This document shows positions 57,061 through 64,000 of a stretch of DNA of 64,000 bases, one piece after another. The stretch comes from CAZVVT01 sp964630595 (GTDB lineage Bacteria; Chlamydiota; Chlamydiia; Chlamydiales; VFKH01): assembly GCA_964630595.1 (NCBI GenBank), contig CAZVVT010000003.1, positions 62,001 to 126,000 on the forward strand, read 5' to 3'. Position numbers and translations under genes: made by a program. The notes below the pieces were generated by a model. It had not been told where the DNA came from. It did no database searches and saw only the letters and a list, made by a program, of their open reading frames with translations. Each line of letters starts with the position of its first letter. Position 1 is the stretch's first letter.

Positions 57061-57192
57061 AATTTTTCTCAAAAAAATCGAAAGAAGGAAGCAAACAGTT
57101 TTGCTTCCGTAGGGATTTGAAGGGTATTTCCTATGCCCGAAGGGCAGGAAAACCCCGGCTTTCGAGCCAAATCCCTCTCTTTCCGAATTTTT
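57043..57192. repeat. Direct repeat of the tRNA-Ser 3' end (att-like) with palindromes between
   Basis: A 25-bp sequence starting CAAATCCCTCTCTTTCCG occurs at 57043-57067 (tRNA 3' end) and again at 57168-57192. The 100 bp between hold a hairpin GGAAGCAAA/TTTGCTTCC and a second, TTTCC..TGCCC GAA GGGCA..GGAAA. An AGGGATTTG stretch pairs with the CAAATCCCT of the second repeat. This is the layout left when an element integrates at a tRNA 3' end and is later lost, or a simple tail duplication. No integrase gene remains. Confidence 0.7.
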
Positions 57193-57209
57193 TCCCTGAT
57201 TCTGATTTT

Positions 57210-58043
57210 CTATCGGAAGTGGCTGACTTTAAGCTCTTTAGCGTTCATGGCGTTCCAGTAGGTGATGTGCTGGGAACTGTCTGGGTTGCGAACGGTGAGT
57301 TGCCAGACGGGTAGGTAGATTTCCATACAGCTGCGGACGGTGAAGTCCTCGTCGAAGGCCTCTTGGGCGAGGCGCTGCATTTGGGCGGGGCTGTAGCGGG
57401 CGGCGGTTTGTTCGGCTTCGGCGTGCGGTTTGGTGACGAGCCAGTGCTCGATCTTGGTTTCAGGGGTGGCGGCGAGCTTGGGGGAGTGGAAGTGTAGGCG
57501 GTAGTCGTTGCCCTTTTGGACGATGAGCTTTTTGCGGCGGCAGGACTCGACCACGGAGTCGAGCTGCTCGTCGTCGTATTTGAGCTCCTCTTTGAGAAGC
57601 TTGCGGTCGGCTAGACCACCCCGCTTTGCCAGCACCTTGAGGAGCTTGAAGTCGACGCGGTCGGCCTTTGCATTGAGGCAGTCCTGGAAGCCGTGGGTGG
57701 TCTCCCAGGAGGTCGTGTTGAGGACCAATTCGCCATCCTCGAGGCTCCAAAGCATGAGGCCTTCACGTGTTTGAGAGAGCCCTTTGCTGTACTTTACTTC
57801 AAGAAGAGCGTAGGGGAAGTAATATAACTTGGGCTCTTCAAAACTATAAGCACCGTTTTTAAGTAGGCTTTTGTTTTTCTCCATCAGCTGTTTGGCAGAA
57901 AAACGCGCTTCTAGAGTGTGAAAGGATTGTTGGGGGAGAACGTTGTTGATGACAGAACGCACTTCGGGGCTGGAGGTATAGAGCCACCAACCAGTAGATC
58001 CAATGGCGGCAAGGCTGGCAAGGGAGAGAAGTAAACGAAGCAT
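57210..58043 (-). CDS. Single-span protein of unknown function
   Basis: 277 residues when started at MLRLLLSLASLAAIGSTGWW (the frame opens ten codons earlier). One N-terminal membrane or signal segment, then a soluble body with YYFPYALLEVKYSKG, DRVDFKLLKVLAKRGGLADR, a possible winged-helix part (LKEELKYDDEQLDSVVESCR) and a C-terminal MEIYLPVWQLTVRN. I do not recognise the family. It lies alone between tRNA-Ser debris and murA, divergent from murA. Confidence 0.6.
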   Translation of the reverse strand: MLRLLLSLASLAAIGSTGWWLYTSSPEVRSVINNVLPQQSFHTLEARFSAKQLMEKNKSLLKNGAYSFEEPKLYYFPYALLEVKYSKGLSQTREGLMLWSLEDGELVLNTTSWETTHGFQDCLNAKADRVDFKLLKVLAKRGGLADRKLLKEELKYDDEQLDSVVESCRRKKLIVQKGNDYRLHFHSPKLAATPETKIEHWLVTKPHAEAEQTAARYSPAQMQRLAQEAFDEDFTVRSCMEIYLPVWQLTVRNPDSSQHITYWNAMNAKELKVSHFR

Positions 58044-58089
58044 GGTATGCCAGACCATAGCATGAATTTGCACGCGTAATCAAACCCTG

Positions 58090-58119
58090 TTGCATGAAAT
58101 CGTAACTTCCCGATATACA
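58090..58119 (+). promoter_or_regulatory. Promoter for murA
   Basis: TTGCAT (58090-58095) and TATACA (58114-58119) with an 18-base spacer, 55 bp before the murA start. Good sigma-70 match in the divergent space. Confidence 0.6.
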
Positions 58120-58174
58120 GTGGGTTGGATAGATTCTGAGCGCCTTGTTTGGAGGTGTTCAAGGGCGATTGGGG

Positions 58175-59539
58175 ATGGATATTTTCAAAATTCGCGGGGG
58201 TGTGGCACTTAAAGGCGAAGTGCGTGCATCGGGAGCGAAAAATGCAGCAACAAAATTACTCGTAGCCTCGCTTCTCTCTGATCGTGTTTGTACCTTTCAT
58301 AATGTGCCTAATATTGGCGATGTAGAAATTACTGTTGATCTCTGTCAAGAAATTGGTTCTGAAGTGCAATGGGATCGTGAAGCCGGTATTATCCAAATCC
58401 AAACGAAAGAATTAAAAACCTCTTATATTCCCCAACGCTTTTCCGGTTCTAATCGCATTCCGATATTAATGATTGGTGCACTTTTGGGGCGCACGGAAGA
58501 GGATATTATTGTTCCCACCGCAGGCGGTTGCAAAATCGGACTGCGTCCTGTGGACTTCCACATTGAGTCTCTTCGTGCACTGGGCGCTACCATTGAATTG
58601 CGCGACATGAAGAAAGAGGGCGCATGGCTTGCACAGGCGCATGCAGGACTGCAGGGCGCTGTGATTAAACTGCCCTATCCTTCTGTGGGGGCAACGGAGA
58701 ACACGATTTTAGCTGCTGTGCGCGCGCGCGGCACAACGGTGATTCAAAATGCAGCGACCGAGCCGGAAATCGTTGATCTGATTTTGTTCCTCCAAAAATT
58801 GGGAGCCAATATCGCCATCGATGTCGATCGCACCATCCGTATTCAAGGCACACGCAAGTTCCTCGACGCAGAGCACCATATCATGGCAGACCGCATTGAA
58901 GCGGCCTCTTTTGGTATGGCGGCAATCGGTACCAAGGGACGCGTTTTTGTTCGCGGTGCACAGCAGCTGCACATGATCACCTTCTTGAACAAATTGCGTG
59001 AAATTGGCGGCGGATTCTCTGTGAAAAACGACGGTATCGAGTTCTTCTATGACGGAGCTTTACTGGGCGGCACGCATATTGAGACCGATGTTCATCCCGG
59101 CTTCTTGACCGACTGGCAGCAGCCCTTTGTTGCATTGCTGACACAGGCGCAGGGAGCTTCTGTGATTCACGAAACCGTGTATGAAAACCGCTTTGGCTAC
59201 ATCGCCATGTTGAAGGAGATGGGCGCCGATATCGAGCTCTTCAAACAGTGCCTGGGAGGCAGAGAGTGCCGCTTTGCAGGCCGCAACTTCAACCACAGTG
59301 CGATTGTCAAGGGACCGACTCCCTTGGTGGGCAAGAATCTCAACATTCCCGACCTGCGCGCCGGCTTTGCCTACGTGCTGGCAGGGCTGCTTAGCCCTGA
59401 TGAAACCACCCTTTCCGACATCTACTACGTCAAACGTGGCTATGAGAACCTTTTGGGCAAGCTGCAGGCCATCGGTGCAAATATTGAGCAATCTGGGGTA
59501 TCATCTACGTCTACTCCAGACAAACTTGCTGTTATTTGA
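58175..59539 (+). CDS. murA: UDP-N-acetylglucosamine 1-carboxyvinyltransferase
   Basis: 454 residues from MDIFKIRGGV (ten extra codons upstream are possible). First committed step of peptidoglycan synthesis. The phosphoenolpyruvate site reads TAGGCKIGLRPVDFH, so the catalytic cysteine (residue 119) is present; in C. trachomatis this position is Asp, which gives fosfomycin resistance. Other conserved parts: GAKNAATKLLVASLL, ADRIEAASFGMAAIG and TDWQQPFVALLTQAQG. epmB begins on its stop codon. Confidence 0.95.
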   Translation: MDIFKIRGGVALKGEVRASGAKNAATKLLVASLLSDRVCTFHNVPNIGDVEITVDLCQEIGSEVQWDREAGIIQIQTKELKTSYIPQRFSGSNRIPILMIGALLGRTEEDIIVPTAGGCKIGLRPVDFHIESLRALGATIELRDMKKEGAWLAQAHAGLQGAVIKLPYPSVGATENTILAAVRARGTTVIQNAATEPEIVDLILFLQKLGANIAIDVDRTIRIQGTRKFLDAEHHIMADRIEAASFGMAAIGTKGRVFVRGAQQLHMITFLNKLREIGGGFSVKNDGIEFFYDGALLGGTHIETDVHPGFLTDWQQPFVALLTQAQGASVIHETVYENRFGYIAMLKEMGADIELFKQCLGGRECRFAGRNFNHSAIVKGPTPLVGKNLNIPDLRAGFAYVLAGLLSPDETTLSDIYYVKRGYENLLGKLQAIGANIEQSGVSSTSTPDKLAVI

Positions 59540-60555
59540 CGAACTCTAACTGGCGCACAGTGTTGCGCACCAACTTTACAGACTGGCGCCTCCTCGCCGA
59601 TTTTTTGCAGCTCCCCCATGCTCTTGGAGTGGAGACGAGCTTTCGTTTGAATGTGCCTCGACGTTTGGCCGAGAAGATGGAAAAGGGCAATGCACAAGAC
59701 CCACTGCTACTCCAGTTTTTGCCTGCAAAAGAAGAGTTGGAAAAGACGGGACTGGCTGACCCTGTACAAGAGGTCCTTTTCCGCCGCTCGCCGAAATTGC
59801 TGCAAAAATATGAGGGGCGCGTTCTGCTCATTGCTACCTCCGCTTGCGCAATGCATTGCCGCTACTGCTTTAGGCGTCATTTTGACTATGTGCGCGGTAG
59901 CTTTGATGAAGAGATCGCAGCCATTGCCGCTGACAGTAGTGTGGAAGAGGTGATTTTGAGTGGCGGTGATCCGCTGTCGCTCCCCGATGAAGCTTTGGGG
60001 CAGCTTCTGGACCAGATCGATGCGATTGCGCATGTGAAGCGCATTCGTTTTCATACACGCTTTCCTGTCGGCATTCCGCAGCGCATTGACGAAGGCTTTT
60101 TGGAGCTCATGAAAAGGCGCGCCCAAATCATCTTTGTTCTGCATGTGAATCATGCGCGCGAACTCGATGAAGAGGTGATTGCATCGATGCGGAAGCTTTT
60201 GCGCTGCGGCATTCCCGTGCTGACGCAATCGGTCTTACTGCGCGGTGTTAATGATGATGCAGATACTCTCGTCGAGCTTTGCAAAAAGCTGGTTGATCAT
60301 GGAATTATGCCCTACTACCTGCATGACCTCGACCCCGTGGAGGGGGCGCTGCACTTTCAGGTACCGCAGGAAGAGGGGCTGCAGCTCCTCCGCCAAATGC
60401 AGAACCGCCTCCCTGGCTATGCCGTGCCCTGCTATGTAAAGGAAAGTCCTGGGCAGCTCTCGAAGCGCCTCGTTTCAGAGGAGCCGCAGGCACTACTGCG
60501 CTCGGATTGCGGAGTAAGAAAAAGCCGTGCACAACCGTGTCTGAGACACAATTGA
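59536..60555 (+). CDS. epmB: EpmB/KamA-type lysine 2,3-aminomutase (radical SAM)
   Basis: 339 residues from a TTG overlapping the murA stop. Radical-SAM cysteines in SACAMHCRYCFRRHFDYV (CxxxCxxC), GGDPLSLPDEALGQLL, and lysine-binding FHTRFPVGIPQRID and YLHDLDPVEGALHF. The family isomerises alpha- to beta-lysine; the short form without the extra KamA domains is the elongation-factor-P modification type. efp and epmA are not in the window. The last 251 bp are overlapped by an opposite-strand gene. Confidence 0.88.
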   Translation: MTNSNWRTVLRTNFTDWRLLADFLQLPHALGVETSFRLNVPRRLAEKMEKGNAQDPLLLQFLPAKEELEKTGLADPVQEVLFRRSPKLLQKYEGRVLLIATSACAMHCRYCFRRHFDYVRGSFDEEIAAIAADSSVEEVILSGGDPLSLPDEALGQLLDQIDAIAHVKRIRFHTRFPVGIPQRIDEGFLELMKRRAQIIFVLHVNHARELDEEVIASMRKLLRCGIPVLTQSVLLRGVNDDADTLVELCKKLVDHGIMPYYLHDLDPVEGALHFQVPQEEGLQLLRQMQNRLPGYAVPCYVKESPGQLSKRLVSEEPQALLRSDCGVRKSRAQPCLRHN

Positions 60556-60856
60556 TGTTGGCATCTACAGACTGACGAAAGATCCATGATACAATTGGAA
60601 TCATGCCGATAAGGGCCTCCAACATAGTGGTGAGCCCTTTGAGCGCATGTTTGTAATGCTCAGGATTTTTGGAGAAGATGCCCGCAGCGGTATGGCCGAT
60701 CGTGTGAAAGAGGGCGAGAACGAAGTGCGCTACCGCGCAGGCAGTGCCTACAACGGGGTAGTATTCGATCTTGGCAAAGAAGGGGAGTTCGAGTGGTTTT
60801 CCCAGTTCGACTTTGCTGTCCGTATAAATAATGGGACCAAACACACTTGAGACCAT
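60305..60856 (-). CDS. Inc-like small membrane protein coupled to argS
   Basis: 183 residues; its ATG shares a base with the argS stop (TAATG), strong evidence of translational coupling. Residues 1-115 look real: VVGTACAVAHFVLALFHTIG and LKGLTTMLEALIGMIPIVSW form a paired hydrophobic pattern. From about residue 117 the sequence becomes Ala/Pro/Gly/Arg-rich (PAAPLKRGASRAAQ) and lies antisense to the epmB 3' end. The tail may therefore be acquired by read-on after loss of the original stop. Family not recognised. Confidence 0.6.
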   Translation of the reverse strand: MVSSVFGPIIYTDSKVELGKPLELPFFAKIEYYPVVGTACAVAHFVLALFHTIGHTAAGIFSKNPEHYKHALKGLTTMLEALIGMIPIVSWIFRQSVDANINCVSDTVVHGFFLLRNPSAVVPAAPLKRGASRAAQDFPLHSRARHSQGGGSAFGGGAAAPLPAVPESAAPPPRGRGHAGSRA

Positions 60857-62493
60857 TACATGCGCTCCACTGTTTTGAGTCCGAGTAATTCCATGCCCTT
60901 TTTCAAGATCGTTGCTGTATGCAGGCAGAGCAGAGCTCTCGGCTGCTGCTGCTCGCTGCCCTCAACGCGGCAATCGCGGAAGAAGGCGTTAAATAACTCA
61001 CTCAAGCGGAAGAGGTAATCGGCAAGGCGGTGGGGAAGCAGATCTTGTGTAAACGTGTCGATCACATCAGGAAATTTGAGTAGGTGAAGACCTAAACGCT
61101 CTTCGCTCTCCTCGCCTAAAACAAAGGGGCCTGTGAGTGCCTCTCCAATGCGTTTCAAGATACTTTTGGCGCGCACGTAGGAGTACATCAGAAAAGCGGC
61201 GGTGTTGCCTTCGAACTGCACCATGCGATCGGCATTGAATTGGTAGTCGCCTGTGCGCGCGCAGCAGAGGTCGGCATACTTGATGGCGTTGATTCCTAAG
61301 ATGGGAGCAATGGTGACATCGCTGCCTTTTTCGAGCAGCACCGCCTCTGCCTTTTGGATCGAGGTGGCGATCAGGTCAATCAGCTTTTCTGTGTCGCCGC
61401 TGCGGGTGCGGAACTTCTTCCCATCCAATCCTAAAACGAGACCAAAGGGGACGTGGTCGACGCGGGTGTGGGTCAGCCAGCCCGCCTTTTTTGCCGCAGC
61501 AAAGATCATGGCAAAGTGGCTGCCCTGGCCAGCATCGGTGACGTAGATGATCCAGTCGGCCTTTTCGTCGAGAATACGGTGGCGGATGGCCGCTAAATCG
61601 GTGGTGTCGTAGTTGTAGCCACCATCTCGTTTTTGGACGATGAGGGGGATGGAAAAATCCTCCAGGAAGAGACATTTGGCTCCGTCAGAGAGCTCTAATA
61701 GCTGCTTCGTTTCCAATTCCCGGACAACATCGGCTAAAAAGGGGCCGTAAAAGGACTCGCCTCGCTCCGTAATATCGATTCCCAGAGTGTCGTAGATCTC
61801 CTGGTAGGCACGACGGGAGATGTCGCAGATCTTTTCCCAACAAGCCAGCGATTCGCGCTCCCCATTTTGGAGTTTGACCACTTCGGCTTGGCTCGCCTTT
61901 TTGAAGTTTTCATCGCTGTCAAAAAGCAGCTTGGCCGCTTTGTAACAAAGCATCAATTGGGTGAGCGCTTTGGGTTCTTCATTATACTGCTTGAGATAGG
62001 CGATCAGCATGCCGAAAGCTGTACCGTAATCACCTATGTGATTAAGTCTTAATACGTTATGTCCAACAAAGGTGAGGACGCGAGCAATGCAGTCGCCGAT
62101 GATCGTAGAGCGCAAATGGCCCACGTGCATCTCTTTGGCTGTGTTGGGACCGGAGAAGTCGACGATTGTCTTAAGCGGGGTGGTGGCAGGCAGCCCCAGG
62201 CGAGGATCTCGCGCTTGGCTCAAGAGATCTTTCTCCAGCATTTCAGTGGGAAGCCAGAGGTTGATGAAGCCGGGGCCGGCCACTTCGGCGCTTAAGGTTT
62301 TGAGTTCAGCAATGACCTTTTCCGCCACGACGCGGGGGGGCAGCTGCAGGAGCTTGCCCCAGCGCATGGCGCTGTTGACCTGGTAGTGGGCGAACTGGCT
62401 TTCAGCGATTTCGGGGGCGGGAAGAACAGTATCGGGAAAGGCGGCCTCGGCGGCCTTTTGGACGCACTGTTGCAAAAAGGATCGTAGCTGCAT
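60856..62493 (-). CDS. argS: Arginyl-tRNA synthetase
   Basis: 545 residues, class I synthetase. The N-terminal additional domain precedes VDFSGPNTAKEMHVGHLRST (HVGH, the HIGH motif), then RLNHIGDYGTAFG, DGKKFRTRSGDTEKLIDL (KMSKS-like KFRTRSG) and an anticodon-binding C-terminus (MYSYVRAKSILKRIGEALTG). It lies close to murA, as in Chlamydia, where the two are adjacent. Confidence 0.95.
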   Translation of the reverse strand: MQLRSFLQQCVQKAAEAAFPDTVLPAPEIAESQFAHYQVNSAMRWGKLLQLPPRVVAEKVIAELKTLSAEVAGPGFINLWLPTEMLEKDLLSQARDPRLGLPATTPLKTIVDFSGPNTAKEMHVGHLRSTIIGDCIARVLTFVGHNVLRLNHIGDYGTAFGMLIAYLKQYNEEPKALTQLMLCYKAAKLLFDSDENFKKASQAEVVKLQNGERESLACWEKICDISRRAYQEIYDTLGIDITERGESFYGPFLADVVRELETKQLLELSDGAKCLFLEDFSIPLIVQKRDGGYNYDTTDLAAIRHRILDEKADWIIYVTDAGQGSHFAMIFAAAKKAGWLTHTRVDHVPFGLVLGLDGKKFRTRSGDTEKLIDLIATSIQKAEAVLLEKGSDVTIAPILGINAIKYADLCCARTGDYQFNADRMVQFEGNTAAFLMYSYVRAKSILKRIGEALTGPFVLGEESEERLGLHLLKFPDVIDTFTQDLLPHRLADYLFRLSELFNAFFRDCRVEGSEQQQPRALLCLHTATILKKGMELLGLKTVERM

Positions 62494-62559
62494 AAGGGCT
62501 GCCGACCAGTCTAATCTTGATTAGAATAAAATGCTCCTATATCCTCGTAGCCGAAAGTT

Positions 62560-63294
62560 ATGGCCCAATCTTTGATTTCCGAAGCCCTGAAGACGCAGCT
62601 TGAGACGTTTTTTAAGAAGACGCGCAAGCCCGAACTAGTGAGCTCCTACCTCTTCTTTTTAGAGAGAAAATACGCAATTCGTCCCGTTTTATTCGTGCGT
62701 GACAAAATCATTTTTCAAAGTGCGGAAGAGGCCATTAAAAGCCTTGAAGCAGAAGGGAAATTGTGGCGCGAGACGGAGATTAAAATCGGTTTTGGTCCGG
62801 CAACCGTCAACGACCAGACAAAAAAGATTTACATCTGCCCCTTCACCGGTAAGGTCTTTGCTGACAACACGCACCCCCATCCGCAAGATGCGATTTATGA
62901 ATGGGTTGCGAAGTGTCCTGAAAACACAGAACGCATCGATGGCATCAAGGTGAAGCGTTTCTTCATTTCCGAAGATCCTGAGATCATCGCCAAGTACATC
63001 GTAGAGCTGAAAAAGCCTGTGACGAAGAAGGTTTTCTCTTCGGCGCTCAGTGGCAAGCTCTACAACAGCAAAGAGACGATCATCGAAGATTTCAAGGCCA
63101 ATTATTTGAAGCCGATGACACTTATTGAAGTGCAGAATCAGAACAAATATCAGATCGACGAGCCCTTTTTGACCTTTATCAAGGCGCACTTGAATGAGGA
63201 AAAGATCGCCGAGTTTGTCGAAGCCCTCTCCAAAATCACCGAGTTCCAAGACGTTGCGTCTGCGTGGGTGGAGGAAGAGGAAGAGGCCAGCTGA
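62560..63294 (+). CDS. DUF2709-family chlamydial conserved protein
   Basis: 244 residues; the family is found across Chlamydiae next to tsaE. Visible: FFKKTRKPELVSSYLFFLER, KIYICPFTGKVFADNTHPHP with one Cys, YEWVAKCPENTERIDGIKVK, and an acidic tail (WVEEEEEAS). Soluble, no signal. Function unknown; its place before tsaE matches the Chlamydia order. The tsaE frame opens 31 bp before its end. Confidence 0.82.
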   Translation: MAQSLISEALKTQLETFFKKTRKPELVSSYLFFLERKYAIRPVLFVRDKIIFQSAEEAIKSLEAEGKLWRETEIKIGFGPATVNDQTKKIYICPFTGKVFADNTHPHPQDAIYEWVAKCPENTERIDGIKVKRFFISEDPEIIAKYIVELKKPVTKKVFSSALSGKLYNSKETIIEDFKANYLKPMTLIEVQNQNKYQIDEPFLTFIKAHLNEEKIAEFVEALSKITEFQDVASAWVEEEEEAS

Positions 63295-63632
63295 AAGATC
63301 TCAATCGAGTTGCGAAAGCGTTGATTCAAGCACACCCCCGTGGGGCTGTTCTTGCGCTCATAGGACCTCTCGGTGCCGGCAAAACGACGCTGACAAAAGC
63401 GCTTGGCAAACAGCTCGGTATTCAAGAAGAGATCACCTCACCTACCTTCACTTTGATGCATGTGTATGAAGGGATGGTACACTTTGACCTGTACCGACTC
63501 TCCGGTGTGGAAGAATTTCGTTCAAAGGGACTCGAAGAGTGGCTAGAGTATCCCGGTTGGGTCGTGATAGAATGGGCCGATCGGATCAAAGAGATTTTGC
63601 CCGAACGTACGGTTGTGTTTGATGGATTTTAA
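63264..63632 (+). CDS. tsaE: tRNA threonylcarbamoyladenosine biosynthesis ATPase TsaE
   Basis: 122 residues from GTG 63264; a start nearer to LKDLNRVAKAL is possible. P-loop ALIGPLGAGKTTLTKALGKQ, SPTFTLMHVYEG, VHFDLYRLSG and VVIEWADRIKEILP are the family motifs. Needed with TsaB/TsaD for t6A37 in tRNAs. It overlaps engB by 11 bp. Confidence 0.9.
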   Translation: MGGGRGRGQLKDLNRVAKALIQAHPRGAVLALIGPLGAGKTTLTKALGKQLGIQEEITSPTFTLMHVYEGMVHFDLYRLSGVEEFRSKGLEEWLEYPGWVVIEWADRIKEILPERTVVFDGF

Positions 63633-64000
63633 GAAAGCTCGGTTTATCAAGACTGTAACGGACCCGGACGATTTGAAACAGGGAAGGCTGCCAGAGATTG
63701 CCATTGTAGGGCGGTCGAATGTGGGCAAGTCGAGTCTGATCAATTATCTGACCGGGTTGAAGATTGCGCGCGTGTCGAGAATGCCGGGAAAGACGCAGGC
63801 GCTGCAGTATTTCGAAATCGACAATCGCTTGATTTTGGTGGATCTGCCCGGTTGGGGGTTTGCCGACGTACCAGAGGAGTTGCGCCGTGAGTGGAGTGAC
63901 TTGATGGAGACCTATCTCAATGACAGCTCCCAGTTGCGCTGCTTGCTGTTATTGCTCGATGTACGCAGAGAGCCGGGAAGGGAAGAAAAGCAGATGCTGA
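63622..64000 (+). CDS. engB: EngB/YsxC-type ribosome biogenesis GTPase, N-terminal part (cut by window edge)
   Basis: 126 residues are visible before the right edge. G1 AIVGRSNVGKSSLINYL, the switch I region SRMPGKTQALQYFEI, G3 LVDLPGWGFADVP, and a following LLLLLDVRREPG are typical of EngB (YihA/YsxC), which aids large-subunit assembly. ATG 63622 lies within the end of tsaE. The C-terminal third is missing because of the window, not truncation. Confidence 0.92.
   Translation, partial: MDFKKARFIKTVTDPDDLKQGRLPEIAIVGRSNVGKSSLINYLTGLKIARVSRMPGKTQALQYFEIDNRLILVDLPGWGFADVPEELRREWSDLMETYLNDSSQLRCLLLLLDVRREPGREEKQML

Overview
The window reads as the chromosome of an environmental, amoeba-type member of the phylum Chlamydiae. 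Several blocks keep the gene order I remember from Chlamydia: UDPGP-gpsA; pbp2 / tRNA-Gly / rpsB-tsf-frr / tRNA-Glu-tRNA-Lys; mcsA-mcsB; parB-DUF47-pit; glgC-phosphoesterase-gmhA-rsmD; tolQ-tolR-tolA-tolB-pal-lysM followed by dsbD-tatD; lplA-mnmG-dnaB; murA and argS as near neighbours; DUF2709-tsaE. Proteins with two closely spaced hydrophobic segments (Inc-like) are frequent. G+C is about one half by eye, higher than in most described chlamydiae. No species name can be assigned.

Layout. 1-4440: end of a UDPGP gene, gpsA, then four tandem Inc-like paralogues on the minus strand, separated by decayed copies of the nnr 5' end. 4446-8721: nnr, mcsA, a degenerate mcsB and a large Inc-like gene. 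8858-15748: a Wza/Wzc-like export pair and a long transpeptidase. 15792-18556: translation block (tRNA-Gly, rpsB, tsf, frr, tRNA-Glu, tRNA-Lys), with a long RG-rich reading frame lying over tsf. 18621-25887: membrane-anchored glycosyltransferase, sthA, glgP behind a nested palindrome, and a papain-like protein. 25877-28748: pit, DUF47 and parB. 28812-29265: a leader, a 49-residue CDS and a strong terminator. 29296-36404: glgC, gmhA, rsmD, an orphan response regulator and murI. 36401-44958: Tol-Pal, DsbD, TatD and a GT39 glycosyltransferase. 44959-52093: an accessory island with two 900-residue repeat paralogues, the C-terminal scrap of a third copy, and an unknown gene. 52018-56909: lplA, a GGDEF protein, an mS38-like microprotein, mnmG and dnaB. 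56970-64000: tRNA-Ser with a repeated 3' end, murA, epmB, argS, DUF2709, tsaE and the start of engB.

How the genes fit together. Most housekeeping genes are tightly packed with 1-30 bp overlaps, so coupled operons are likely. The envelope theme (PBP2, MurI, MurA, Tol-Pal, LysM, Wza/Wzc, GmhA, DsbD) fits a cell that still builds some peptidoglycan. GlgC and GlgP point to glycogen metabolism. The lineage-specific material is the Inc array, the Inc-like glycosyltransferase, the papain-like protein and the repeat paralogues, all plausible secreted or inclusion-facing proteins.

The most unusual signal is the reading frame at 16733-17512. It overlaps tsf, has its own Shine-Dalgarno, contains no Leu, Ile or Met over about its last 245 codons, and its internal repeats differ mostly at third positions of this frame, which are second positions of the tsf frame. 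I consider it the best candidate for an undescribed gene here.
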